DNA of 64,000 nt, from contig NZ_JOAN01000020.1 of the NCBI RefSeq assembly GCF_000718555.1, positions 53,515 to 117,514 of the forward strand, given 5' to 3'. Every line of letters begins with the position of its first letter. Within the stretch, counting starts at the first letter, position 1. This document shows, piece after piece, positions 16,734-25,496 of the stretch. The notes beneath the pieces were generated by a model, which was not told the DNA's origin, did no database searches, and saw nothing but the letters and a program-made list of their open reading frames with translations. This DNA comes from Micromonospora chokoriensis. Its GTDB lineage: Bacteria > Actinomycetota > Actinomycetes > Mycobacteriales > Micromonosporaceae. A program made the position numbers and the translations under genes.

Positions 16734-18170
16734 ATGAGCGCAACCGACCGGCCGGTGGTCTTCCGCAACGGCCTGGTTCTCACCATGGACGACGCGCACA
16801 CGGTGCTGCCCGGCGCCGACGTGCTGGTCATCGGCGACCGGATCGCGGAGGTCGGCGTCGGCCTCACCGCACCCGACGACGCCCTGGAGATCGACGCTAC
16901 CGACGGCATCCTCATGCCGGGCATGGTCGACACCCACCGACACCTGTGGCAGACCGCCATGCGCGGGTACGGCGCCGACTGGACCCTGACGCAGTACTTC
17001 GTCTGGTACTACCTCGAATCGGGCAAGCTGTTCCGGCCCGAGGACGTCTACGCCGGCAACCTGCTCGGCGCGATCGAAGCGATCGACGCGGGCGTCACCA
17101 CCACCGTGGACTGGTCGCACGGATTGCAGACGCCCGAGCACGCCGACGCCGCCGTGGACGCCCTGGAGGCGGTCGACGGACGGTTCGTGCTCGCCTACGG
17201 CAACATCCAGCAGGGGCCGTGGCAGTGGGCCACCTCGCCGGAGTTCCGCGACTTTCACCGCCGCCGCATCGACGGTGGCAAGCTGGCCGGCTTCCAGATG
17301 GCGTTCGACGTCACGGGCGACCCCGCCTTCCCGGAGCGGGCCGCGTTCGAGGTGGCCCGGGAGTTGGGTGCCCCGGTGACCACCCACGCGGGCGTGTGGG
17401 GTGCCACCAACGACGACGGCATCCGGCTGATGCACGAGAACGGGTTCATGACCCCGTCGACCGTCTACGTGCACGCGGCGACGCTCACCCACGACTCGTA
17501 CAACCGGATCGCCGCGACCGGCGGCTCGGTCTCCGTCTCGACCGAGAGTGAGCAGAGCGCCGGCCAGGGCTACCCGCCCACCTGGCAGCTGCGCCACCAC
17601 GACATCCCGGTGTCGCTGTCGATGGACACCAGCGTGTGGTGGAGCGGCGACCTCTTCTCCGCCATGCGGAGCACGCTCGGCGCGGACCGCTCCCGAGAGC
17701 ACCTGGAGGCACACGCCAAGCAGGAGACCATCACCCACTGCCACCTGCGCGCCGAGCAGGTCGTCGAGTGGGCCACCCGGGGCGGCGCACGCGCGCTCGG
17801 CATGGACTCCACGATCGGCGCCCTCACCCCGGGCCGGCAGGCCGACGTCGTCCTGATCAAGAACGACGCCTCGCCGGCGATGTTCCCGATCCTGAACCCG
17901 CACGGTCACGTCGTCTTCCAGGCCCAGCGTGCCGACGTGCACACCGTGCTGGTGGGCGGCCGGGTCGTGAAGCGCGACGGCCGCCTGGTCGGCGTCGACC
18001 TCGCCGCCGCGCGGGCTCGGGTAGCGGCGACAATCGACCACCTGCGCGAAACGATGGGGGAGCAGGCGTGGCAGCGGGGCATGAACCCGGACATCCCCGA
18101 GACCGCGATCCTGGAGAACCCGTACCAGTACACCGAGTGGGACGCCGGCTCAGCGCAATGGAAGCATTGA
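16734..18170 (+). CDS. ATZ/TRZ-type amidohydrolase
   Basis: A 478-residue metal-dependent hydrolase of the amidohydrolase superfamily, in the AtzA/TrzN/guanine-deaminase-like branch. The first metal motif is DTHRHLWQ (H68, H70). Others follow in order: THAGVWG, YVHAATLTHD and the terminal aspartate region SMDTSVWW. The enzymes in this branch remove amino, chloro or similar groups from nitrogen heterocycles or cleave cyclic amides. The ATG at 16734 is 10 bases from AAAGGA; an in-frame GTG at 16728 is the alternative. It is followed after 3 bases by the IclR gene, so it is the inducible partner of the divergent ring-cleavage operon. Confidence 0.82.
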   Translation: MSATDRPVVFRNGLVLTMDDAHTVLPGADVLVIGDRIAEVGVGLTAPDDALEIDATDGILMPGMVDTHRHLWQTAMRGYGADWTLTQYFVWYYLESGKLFRPEDVYAGNLLGAIEAIDAGVTTTVDWSHGLQTPEHADAAVDALEAVDGRFVLAYGNIQQGPWQWATSPEFRDFHRRRIDGGKLAGFQMAFDVTGDPAFPERAAFEVARELGAPVTTHAGVWGATNDDGIRLMHENGFMTPSTVYVHAATLTHDSYNRIAATGGSVSVSTESEQSAGQGYPPTWQLRHHDIPVSLSMDTSVWWSGDLFSAMRSTLGADRSREHLEAHAKQETITHCHLRAEQVVEWATRGGARALGMDSTIGALTPGRQADVVLIKNDASPAMFPILNPHGHVVFQAQRADVHTVLVGGRVVKRDGRLVGVDLAAARARVAATIDHLRETMGEQAWQRGMNPDIPETAILENPYQYTEWDAGSAQWKH

Positions 18171-18173
18171 GGC

Positions 18174-18977
18174 ATGAGTGACAACGGAAGGGGCGCCGGG
18201 CCCGACTTCATCGAGGCCCTCGCCCGTGGCCTGGACGTCCTGCGCTCCTTCCGTCCCGCCTACCCCTCGATGACGCTCAGCGAGATCGCCGCCGCCACCG
18301 GCCTGGCCCGCCCCACCGTCCGGCGCATCCTCATCACGCTCGAGTCGCTGGGCTACGTCCGCGCGGTCGGCCGGGGCCACACCCTCACCCCGCGCGTCCT
18401 GGAGCTGGGGATGGCGTACGTCAACGCGCTGAACATGTGGGACGTGGCCCGCCCGCACATGGAGAAGCTCGTGGCGCAGACCAACGAGTCGACCTCGATG
18501 GCCCAGCTCGACGGCAGCGACATCGTCTACGTCGCCCGGGTGGCCGTCCCCAAGATCGTCACGCTCGGTGTCACTATCGGCACTCGCTTCCCCGCGCACG
18601 CGACGTCGATGGGCAAGGTGCTGCTCGCGGCGCTGCCGCCGCAGACCCTGGCCGCCGTCCTCGCCGAGCCCAGCCGCTCCGGCATCACACCGCGCTGGCA
18701 GCCCTCGCCCGGCGACCTCGACGCCGCGTTGCGCGAGGTCCGGGCGAAGGGCTGGGCGCTCGCCGACCAGGACCTGGCGCCGGGAATCCGGTCCGTCGCC
18801 ACCGGCGTACGCGACGGCGACGGGCGGGTCGTCGCCGCCATCAACGTGACCGTGCACGCGGCCGAGACGTCGCTGGAGACCCTGCGCGAGGAGCACCTTC
18901 CGAGGCTGCTGCGCGCCGCCGCCGACATCGGGCACGACTGGGCGCTCACCGCTGCCGTACCGGTGGTCACCGCCTAG
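18174..18977 (+). CDS. IclR-family regulator (PcaR/PcaU-like)
   Basis: A 267-residue IclR regulator. The winged helix-turn-helix occupies about 10-75 (MTLSEIAAATGLARPTVRRI) and the effector domain about 85-255, with FPAHATSMGKVLLAAL and GIRSVATGVRDGDGRVVAAINV. It most resembles the PcaU/PcaR/PobR subgroup that controls aromatic-acid catabolism, which matches the dioxygenase genes next door. It starts 3 bases after the amidohydrolase gene and is probably co-transcribed with it. Likely targets are the palindromes in the 16536-16733 divergent region. Confidence 0.88.
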   Translation: MSDNGRGAGPDFIEALARGLDVLRSFRPAYPSMTLSEIAAATGLARPTVRRILITLESLGYVRAVGRGHTLTPRVLELGMAYVNALNMWDVARPHMEKLVAQTNESTSMAQLDGSDIVYVARVAVPKIVTLGVTIGTRFPAHATSMGKVLLAALPPQTLAAVLAEPSRSGITPRWQPSPGDLDAALREVRAKGWALADQDLAPGIRSVATGVRDGDGRVVAAINVTVHAAETSLETLREEHLPRLLRAAADIGHDWALTAAVPVVTA

Positions 18978-19121
18978 ACGAGCAAGACCTCAATTCGGGT
19001 TGGCCGGGGCCCAGATGATTGGCAGGCCGGATGGCGCGGCCCAGGGCATATCCTGCCGATCGTGGGCTTCGCGGATCGTCCGGGCCAGCGCCGACACCCA
19101 GTCGGATGCCATAGTGCCGCG

Positions 19122-19697
19122 ATGAAGGCAGACCTGCACAGTTACTTGAAGGGCGGCCGCGACTCGCTGCTGTGGAAGCTCGACGGGCTCGGCGAATACG
19201 ATATTCGGCGTCCGTTGACCCCGACCGCGACCAACTTGCTCGGTCTGGTGAAGCACGCGGCGGTCATGGAGATCCTCTACTTCGGCGTCGTGTTCGGCCG
19301 ACCGTTCGAGCAGGAGCTGCCGTACGTCGGCGACGGGGCGGAGACCAATGCCGACATGTGGGCGAGCGCGGATGAGACCCGCGAGGAGATCGTCGCACTG
19401 TACCGCCGCGCGATCGCCCACGCCGACACCGCCATTGACGCCCTTGCGCTGGATGCGGTAGGTCGCGTGCCGTGGTGGGGCGACGCGGCGGTCACGTTGC
19501 ACCACGTCCTGGTCCACGTGATCGCGGAAACCCAACGGCACGCCGGCCACGCCGACATCGTGCGCGAACTCATCGACGGCGCGGCCGGGCTGCTGTCCAG
19601 GAACGACAACCTGCCGCCCGTGGACGAGTCATGGTGGTTGGAGCACCGCCAGCGAGTGGAGCAGGCTGCTCTCGACGCCAGCAAACGCAGCAACTAG
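19122..19697 (+). CDS. DinB-family protein
   Basis: A 191-residue four-helix-bundle protein of the DinB/DUF664 group. Metal-binding histidines of the family are seen in LVKHAAVMEI, TLHHVLVHVIAETQRHAGHADIV. Family members include mycothiol- or bacillithiol-dependent transferases and proteins of unknown role, so a thiol-transferase-like activity is possible but unproven. The ATG at 19122 is chosen because the upstream extension is not conserved in character. No operon partner is apparent. Confidence 0.8.
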   Translation: MKADLHSYLKGGRDSLLWKLDGLGEYDIRRPLTPTATNLLGLVKHAAVMEILYFGVVFGRPFEQELPYVGDGAETNADMWASADETREEIVALYRRAIAHADTAIDALALDAVGRVPWWGDAAVTLHHVLVHVIAETQRHAGHADIVRELIDGAAGLLSRNDNLPPVDESWWLEHRQRVEQAALDASKRSN

Positions 19698-19780
19698 TCC
19701 TTTGTCGATCATGGCAACCAGATCGCCGGCCTGCCGCCGGGGCCGGGCCCTCCGCGGATCGATCATGATGACTGAAGTTG

Positions 19781-19796
19781 TCGTACACCTGTTCTA
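19781..19796. promoter_or_regulatory. SOS-box-like LexA site
   Basis: TCGTACACCTGTTCTA matches the actinobacterial/Gram-positive LexA consensus TCGAAC-N4-GTTCGA at 10 of 12 fixed positions. It ends 10 bases before the ATG of the HNH gene, so LexA binding would repress that gene. Confidence 0.45.
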
Positions 19797-19806
19797 GTCT
19801 CGGGTC

Positions 19807-21041
19807 ATGGTTGACGGGTTGGCGCAGGCGGAGGATGCCATCGCGGCCTGCGCCGACACGGCCGCCTGGGCACTGCCCGAGGGTGAGCTGATCGCCGCGC
19901 TCGACACCGCGCACCGCATCGAGCGGCGTCTCGCCGCAGTGAAGCTGGCCCTGATCCGTGAGCTTGACGGTCGAGGCACCGCCACCACGCAGGGTGCCTC
20001 CTCCACCGCGGTCTGGCTCCGCGAACGGTTACGCCTCACCATCCCGGCCGCCCGCCGCCTCGTCGACCTCGCCGCGGTCCTGGACACCGGCACCCCCGGG
20101 GTACGCCACGCACTGGCCGGTGGCCACATCACCGTGGACCAGGCCCGGATCATCGCCGACACGGTCGACAGCGTGCAGACCGCCGCCGGTCCCGAGGCCG
20201 CTGACAGAGCCATCGGAGTGCTCGTCGAGTGGGCCGGGCAATTCGATCCCACCCTCTTACGCAAACTCAGCACCCGCATCCTCGACCACGTCGCACCCGA
20301 CATCGCCGACGCCGCTGCCAAGGCCGCCCTGGACGCCGAAGCCGCCCGCGCCACCCGCGACCGCCACCTCACCCTCTCCGCCCTCACCGACGGCCGCCTG
20401 CGACTCACCGGCATCCTCGACACCGAGACCGCCGGGCTGCTCCGCGCCGCCATCGACCCGCTCGGCGCACCCGCGGGCCCTGACGACAAGCGCTCTCCCG
20501 GGCAACGCCGGCACGACGCCCTCGGCGACGTGTGCCGCCTCGCCCTGCGCAGCGGCGAGTTGCCCGAGCACGGCGGTGATCCCGCCCAGATCGTCGTCAC
20601 CACCAGCTACGACGAGCTGACCCGACAACTGGGCAGTGGCGCCCTCGACACCGGCCTGCACCTCACCCCCGAGGCCGTGCGCCGCCTCGCCTGCGACGCC
20701 GCCATCCTCAGCGGAGCAGGCCTTCCACTCGACCTCGGCCGACGACGCCGTCTCATCACCGGCCCACTCCGGCGAGCGCTGGTGCTGCGGGACCGGGGCT
20801 GCGCCTCCCGGGCTGCGACCGACCACCGCGCTGGTGCGACGCCCACCACATCCACCACTGGGCTGACGGCGGCGACACCAGCCTCACCAACGCCGTCCTG
20901 CTCTGCGGCCACCACCGGCACCTGCACCACAGCGACTGGGCCGTGCGATTGGCAGGCGACGGCCACCCCGAATTCGTGCCACCGGCCTGGCTCGACCCCG
21001 AACAACTTCCCCGCCGCAACCACTACCACCTACGGACGTAG
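19807..21041 (+). pseudogene. DUF222/HNH endonuclease (13E12-like), frameshifted
   Basis: The first 333 codons encode an intact DUF222 domain. Around 20806-20808 one base is missing, apparently a T in a TTC codon. The unshifted frame then becomes threonine-rich nonsense and runs to 21126. The frame starting at 20808 resumes the family sequence exactly: PGCDRPPRWCDAHHIHHWAD, then an HHHRHLHHSDW-like HNH core, ending LRT at a TAG (21039-21041). The repaired protein would be 411 residues. Either the gene recently lost its nuclease domain or the base is a sequencing error. A LexA-like box precedes it, as in related genes often linked to DNA damage. Confidence 0.85.
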
Positions 21042-21344
21042 GCACTACCAACGGACATCGACCACCTCGGTCAGCGGGCCGACCGAGTGCCCAGCCCGGC
21101 ATGCTCTTGTTCCACGCGGCCACTGAGGCGGTGAGAGGCGCGCGGCCAGGGTCCGGCACGCCCCCACTCTCGCCCCGCTGCCAGGACGGAATGAGGGCCT
21201 GCCAGGACGGAATGAGGGCCTGCAGGGACGGAATGAGGGCCTGCCGGACAGGGGCGGGAGTGGCCTACGCGCGGATCGCCCGGCCGGCCTCGTGCGCGGC
21301 GCCCCCGCCCTTGCCGCGGTCCACGGGCTCGGCGGACCGGTTGA
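21042..21344. other. Intergenic region between HNH gene and SDR gene
   Basis: About 300 bases with no convincing gene. Apart from the three 21-base tandem repeats (21181-21243) it holds GC-rich sequence without a clear promoter. The two flanking genes converge here. Confidence 0.6.
21181..21243. repeat. Three tandem 21-base repeats
   Basis: Copies 21181-21201 and 21202-21222 are identical; 21223-21243 differs at two positions near its start. The shared core is GGACGGAATGAGGGCCTG. The repeat lies in the convergent gap downstream of the HNH gene. Confidence 0.9.
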
Positions 21345-22076
21345 TCACCAGGGCACCACGCCGGCGTCCTCGAAGAACCCGCCGGTCGGCCCGTCGTCGG
21401 GCAGGGTCGCGAGGCGGATCGCGATCGCCGCGCCCTGTTCGGGTGTGCGGACGCCGCGGAAGCCGTTGAGGTCGGTCGCGACGAAGCCGGGGCAGGCGGC
21501 GTTGATCAGGATGTTCGTGTCGCGCAGCTCCTTGGCGTACTGAAGCGTGACCGCGTTGAGGAACGTCTTCGACGGCGCGTACGCGACCGACAACGGGCCA
21601 GTCACGAACGGGTCGGTGGAGGCGGCCTGCCGGGTGAGGGAGCCGACGCCGCTGGACATGTTCACGATCCGCGGTGACGCCGAGCGGCGCAGCAGCGGCA
21701 GCATGGCGTTGATGACGCGGATGACGCCGATGACGTTGGTCTCCACCGCCGCCCGTACGGCCGCCAGGTCGACCGTGGTGGGCTCCTGCGGCACACCGCC
21801 GGTCACGCCGGCGTTGTTGACGAGCACGTCGAGGCCGCCGGCACGCTCCTCGACGAGCCGGGCGGCGGCGGCCGCACTCGCATCGTCGGTCACGTCCAGC
21901 GGCACACCGAACGCGTCCACCCCGGCCGCGCGCAGCTTCTGCACCGCGGCTTCCCTGCGCGCGTCGTCGCGGGCGCCGACCCCGACCGTCCAGCCGAGGG
22001 CGCCCAGGCCGGCGGCGATCTCGTACCCGATTCCCTTGTTCGCGCCGGTGACCAGCGCGGTTGTCGTTTCACTCAT
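21345..22076 (-). CDS. Short-chain dehydrogenase/reductase
   Basis: A 243-residue classical SDR. The cofactor motif TGANKGIG lies near residue 10, NNAG near 95, the catalytic serine in NMSSGVGS and YxxxK in AYAPSKTFLN. An arginine/basic region after the second strand suggests NADPH preference. The ATG at 22076 has AGGA 8 bases upstream. It is divergent from a LysR regulator with a symmetric T-N11-A box between them, so it is the probable regulated gene. The carbonyl substrate is unknown. Confidence 0.88.
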   Translation of the reverse strand: MSETTTALVTGANKGIGYEIAAGLGALGWTVGVGARDDARREAAVQKLRAAGVDAFGVPLDVTDDASAAAAARLVEERAGGLDVLVNNAGVTGGVPQEPTTVDLAAVRAAVETNVIGVIRVINAMLPLLRRSASPRIVNMSSGVGSLTRQAASTDPFVTGPLSVAYAPSKTFLNAVTLQYAKELRDTNILINAACPGFVATDLNGFRGVRTPEQGAAIAIRLATLPDDGPTGGFFEDAGVVPW

Positions 22077-22130
22077 GCATCGATCCTGTCCGCGCCTCGG
22101 CAGGGCACCAACACCGTCTGAGTCGGCATT

Positions 22131-22147
22131 GATACCGCGCGGGTATC
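22131..22147. promoter_or_regulatory. LysR-type T-N11-A box
   Basis: GATACC (22131-22136) and GGTATC (22142-22147) are perfect inverted 6-base arms with a 5-base spacer. The inner ATACC-N5-GGTAT fits the T-N11-A rule for LysR-family sites. It lies between the divergent SDR and LysR genes. Confidence 0.65.
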
Positions 22148-22213
22148 CATCGCGAGCCCCGGGGCGGGTGCGCGCAGGGGCGACACGGGTCGTGCCGCCA
22201 GTACCGTTGCGGC

Positions 22214-23062
22214 ATGGAGACGCGTGAGCTGCGGTACTTCGTCGCCGTTGCCGAGGAGTTGCACTTCGGGCGGGCCGCACAGCGGCTCGGGATCGCGCAG
22301 CCACCACTGTCGCGGGCGATCGCGCAGCTCGAACGGCGGCTCGGGGTGGCGCTGCTGGAGCGCACCAGCCGCACCGTCGCGCTTACCCGGGCCGGCTCGG
22401 TGCTCCTGATCGAGGGCCGGGCGGCCCTCGACGCGGTCGACGCCGCAGACCGGCGTACCCGCCGCGCCGCCCTCGCCACGACCGGCCATCCCGGCCTGGT
22501 CCTCGTCACGAAGGCCGGAGCGTCCGGCGAGTTGCTGGCGAAGCTTCTCGACGCGTACGCGTCCGAACCCGATGCGGTCCCCGTCGACGTGCTGCTGTGC
22601 GGGATCGGCGAGCAGGAACGGATGCTGCGCGACGGGCGGGCGGACGTGGCGCTGCTGCACCGGCCGTTCGACTCGACGGTCGGGCTGGACTGCGAGGAGC
22701 TACGCACGGAGGGGCAGGTCGTGGTCCTGCCGGCCGGGCACCCCCTCACCGCGCAGGACGAGGTGCGGATGGCCGACGTCGCCGAGCTGCCCGGCCTGCC
22801 GCCGCCTCGCCGCCGCGGCCCCGACGGCACGTACCCGGACGGACCCGGCCCGGAGGTACGAGACACCACACAGCTGTACCAGCTGATCGCGCTGAGCCGG
22901 ACATCGGCGATCCTGCCCGAGTCTTGCCGGGCCGACCTGCGCCACGACCTCGCCGCCGTGCCGGTGGTGGACGCGCCGAGGGTGACGACGGTGATCGCGT
23001 GGCCGCCGCACAGTCGATCCCTGGCCCTCGCCGCGCTGATCCGGACCGCGACCCGCCTCTAG
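22214..23062 (+). CDS. LysR-family transcriptional regulator
   Basis: A 282-residue regulator. The N-terminal helix-turn-helix (residues 1-60) has the classic LRYFVAVAEELHFGRAAQRL and QPPLSRAIAQLERRLG. The substrate-binding domain follows, with DVALLHRPFDS and LPAGHPLTAQDEV. It probably senses a small molecule and regulates the divergent SDR gene through the T-N11-A box in the 137-base gap. The effector is unknown. Confidence 0.9.
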   Translation: METRELRYFVAVAEELHFGRAAQRLGIAQPPLSRAIAQLERRLGVALLERTSRTVALTRAGSVLLIEGRAALDAVDAADRRTRRAALATTGHPGLVLVTKAGASGELLAKLLDAYASEPDAVPVDVLLCGIGEQERMLRDGRADVALLHRPFDSTVGLDCEELRTEGQVVVLPAGHPLTAQDEVRMADVAELPGLPPPRRRGPDGTYPDGPGPEVRDTTQLYQLIALSRTSAILPESCRADLRHDLAAVPVVDAPRVTTVIAWPPHSRSLALAALIRTATRL

Positions 23063-23293
23063 CTCGCCGTGCCGGTGGTCACCGCCTGATCGCCACCCCG
23101 ACGACCGGTCAGAGTCGCACGGCCGATCGGTCCCGACGCCCGGACGGGCGCTAATCCGGCGGCGAACTGTCACATCCGCCCGTTACTCTTCCTGCGCGCG
23201 TCGTTGTCCTGGCACGTCGCGCCCCGCGCCAGTCGGCGCGGCACCGCCGCCACCGCCCACCGCTGGCCGGCTCAATCAACTTCAGGAGAGTTA

Positions 23294-24874
23294 GTGACAC
23301 AGCAATCCGTCGCGACATCGGACAAACTCGACGCTGCGGTGCTCAAGGTGGCGGGCGTCGTCGTCCTTGGCGCGATCATGTCGATCCTCGACGTGACAGT
23401 GGTCAGCGTGGCGCTGCCCAAATTCCAGGACGAGTTCGACGCGTCCTACGCCCGCGTCGCCTGGACCATGACCGCCTACACCCTGGCGCTGGCCACCGTG
23501 ATCCCGCTCAGCGGGTGGGCGGCCGACCGGTTCGGCACCAAGCGGCTCTACATGGTGGCGCTGGCCCTGTTCACCATCGGTTCGGGGCTCTGCGCCACCG
23601 CCGACTCGATCGGCGAGCTGATCGGCTACCGGGTCCTGCAGGGCCTCGGCGGCGGCATGCTCATGCCGCTGGGCATGACCATCATGACCCGGGCCGCCGG
23701 CCCGCACCGGATCGGTCGGTTGATGGCCGTCCTGGGCATCCCGATGCTGCTCGGCCCGATCGGCGGCCCGATCCTCGGTGGCTGGCTGATCGACACCGCG
23801 AGCTGGCACTGGATCTTCCTGATCAACCTGCCGATCGGTGTGGTCGGGCTGATCTACGCGCAGATGGCGCTCCCGAAGGACGCCCCCGAGCCGTCGGAGT
23901 CGTTCGACTTCGTCGGCATGCTCATGCTCTCGCCGGGCCTCGCCCTCTTCCTCTACGGCATCTCGTCGCTGCCGGAGGTGGGCACCTTCACCGCGGCCAA
24001 GGTGTGGGCTCCGATGCTGGTCGGCGGCGCGCTTGTGGTGGCGTTCGTGCTCTACTCGTTCAAGCCCCGGCACCCGCTGCTCGACCTGCGGCTGTTCCGC
24101 AACCGCAGCCTGACCATCGCCTCGGTGACGATGTTCGTCTTCATCATCGCGTTCATGGGCGCCGGCCTGCTGTTCCCGAGCTACTTCCTGCAGGTGCGCG
24201 GCGAGTCGACGCTGGCCGCCGGCCTGCTGATGGCCCCGCAGGGCATCGGCGCGATGATCACCATGCCGATCGCCGGCACGCTCGCCGACCGGGTGCCGAT
24301 CGGGCGCACCGTTCCGTTCGCGCTGGCGCTCATCGTCGCCGGGTTCTTCGGCTTCACCCAGGTCGACCCGCAGACCTCGTACTGGCTGCTCGGTGGGTCG
24401 CTGTTCGTGATGGGTCTGGGCATGGGCGGCACGATGATGCCGATCATGACCTCGGCCCTGCGGACGTTGTCGGCCAACGACGTGGCGCGCGGCTCGACGC
24501 TTGTCAACATCCTCCAGCAGATCGGCGGCTCGGTCGGCGCCGCCGTGATGTCGGTGATCCTCACCAACGAGCTGAACGGCTCCCGGCCGATCCCCGGCCT
24601 GGTGGACGAGAGCGGCAAGCCGATCACCGAGGCCGGGCTGGCCATCGCCTCCCAGCAGCGCCCGGAGCTGCTCCAGCAGATGCCGGTGGACCCGTCGCTC
24701 ATCGAGCGCGGGCTCGACTTCGCCGCCAAGTCGTTCGCCACCACGTTCTGGGTCGCGTTCGCGCTGGTCGTGCTCACGATCATCCCGGCGGCGTTCCTGC
24801 CGCGCCGACGTCAGCCGGCGCAGCTCGACGACCCGCAGGGCGAGCTGGTCAAGACGCCCGTCGTCATCCACTGA
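23294..24874 (+). CDS. DHA2-family MFS drug exporter (EmrB/QacA-like)
   Basis: A 526-residue, 14-helix proton-coupled exporter. The first helix carries MSILDVTVVSVALP, the family's D-T-(V/I)-V-N/S-V-A-L-P motif, and GWAADRFGTKRLY is the loop 2-3 motif A. Antiporter motif C is seen around GIPMLLGPIGGPILGGWL. The GTG at 23294 has AGGAG 6 bases upstream and is preferred over an earlier in-frame start that adds a basic, non-membrane extension. It stands alone between LysR and a strong terminator, so it is probably monocistronic. The substrate is unknown. Confidence 0.9.
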   Translation: MTQQSVATSDKLDAAVLKVAGVVVLGAIMSILDVTVVSVALPKFQDEFDASYARVAWTMTAYTLALATVIPLSGWAADRFGTKRLYMVALALFTIGSGLCATADSIGELIGYRVLQGLGGGMLMPLGMTIMTRAAGPHRIGRLMAVLGIPMLLGPIGGPILGGWLIDTASWHWIFLINLPIGVVGLIYAQMALPKDAPEPSESFDFVGMLMLSPGLALFLYGISSLPEVGTFTAAKVWAPMLVGGALVVAFVLYSFKPRHPLLDLRLFRNRSLTIASVTMFVFIIAFMGAGLLFPSYFLQVRGESTLAAGLLMAPQGIGAMITMPIAGTLADRVPIGRTVPFALALIVAGFFGFTQVDPQTSYWLLGGSLFVMGLGMGGTMMPIMTSALRTLSANDVARGSTLVNILQQIGGSVGAAVMSVILTNELNGSRPIPGLVDESGKPITEAGLAIASQQRPELLQQMPVDPSLIERGLDFAAKSFATTFWVAFALVVLTIIPAAFLPRRRQPAQLDDPQGELVKTPVVIH

Positions 24875-24879
24875 CCGAC

Positions 24880-24922
24880 CCCGCCGCGCTCGGCACTGGC
24901 GTGAAGTGCCGAGCGCGGCGGG
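24880..24922. terminator. Bidirectional terminator hairpin
   Basis: Perfect 18-base arms (24880-24897 and 24905-24922) with a 7-base loop lie between the convergent exporter and DUF5709 genes. Confidence 0.9.
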
Positions 24923-24929
24923 TACGGCG

Positions 24930-25391
24930 TCAGCGCAACGGACCGTCGCCGGGCCCGTCCGGGTCCTCGACCAGATGGACCGCCGCCTCCTCCGCGCTGG
25001 CGGCACCCGCGTCGATGCCGACGTCCCACGCCACCGACTCGGCCTCGTCGTCCTCGCGGACGCCCTCGTCGAAGGCGACGAGACGGCCGGCGCGCGCCTC
25101 CGCCTCGTACCCCCGGCGGGTCAGCTCGTCCTCGTCGTCGCCACCCTCGGCGTACGGGTCGACATCCGGCACCTCCTGGGCAAGGTGTTGCTCCAGGGAC
25201 TCGCCCGCGCGTTCCTCGGCGGGCGTGGTGCCGAACCGGTTGGCGGCCGTCCAGTGGTCCTCGGCGATGATGCCGGTGTCGAGGGGGTCGCCGACGCGGT
25301 CGTCGTCGAGGGTGTCGGAGGCGTCCAGGACGCCGTCGTCCTCTGCCACGTTCCACTCGTCGACGGAATCCATCCGTTCGGTCTGGCTCAC
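24930..25391 (-). CDS. DUF5709 acidic protein
   Basis: A 153-residue, very acidic protein of unknown function, recognised as DUF5709 by its D/E-rich run (DTLDDDRVGDPLDTG, EDHWTAANRFGTT) and the conserved alternating pattern. No signal peptide or membrane helix. The GTG at 25391 has GAGGAG upstream. It is likely a soluble actinobacterial protein of widespread but uncharacterised role. Confidence 0.72.
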   Translation of the reverse strand: MSQTERMDSVDEWNVAEDDGVLDASDTLDDDRVGDPLDTGIIAEDHWTAANRFGTTPAEERAGESLEQHLAQEVPDVDPYAEGGDDEDELTRRGYEAEARAGRLVAFDEGVREDDEAESVAWDVGIDAGAASAEEAAVHLVEDPDGPGDGPLR

Positions 25392-25496
25392 GGCGGTCTC
25401 CTCTTCGTCACGGTGCACCAAAGTGATCAGCCTATGACCGTTCAACGCGACCGCATCTTGAGAGCTGCCCGCTGTGACGAACGGACCTGGGGGCGG

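Noticed and set aside
18950..23090. A shared 16-base string (CCGGTGGTCACCGCCT) at the end of the IclR gene and just after the LysR gene
   Set aside because: It could suggest a regulator-gene remnant after LysR, but the match is short and chance is plausible in GC-rich DNA; no more IclR sequence is found around 23067.
23137..23150. CGCCCG-GA-CGGGCG inverted repeat after the LysR gene
   Set aside because: The 2-base loop and lack of extension make it a weak terminator or operator; not enough to list as a feature.
24930..25391. Possibility that the acidic DUF5709 protein is an anti-sigma factor for the nearby ECF sigma
   Set aside because: No anti-sigma motif, no membrane helix, and a separate gene lies between; the sigma has its own SnoaL tail.
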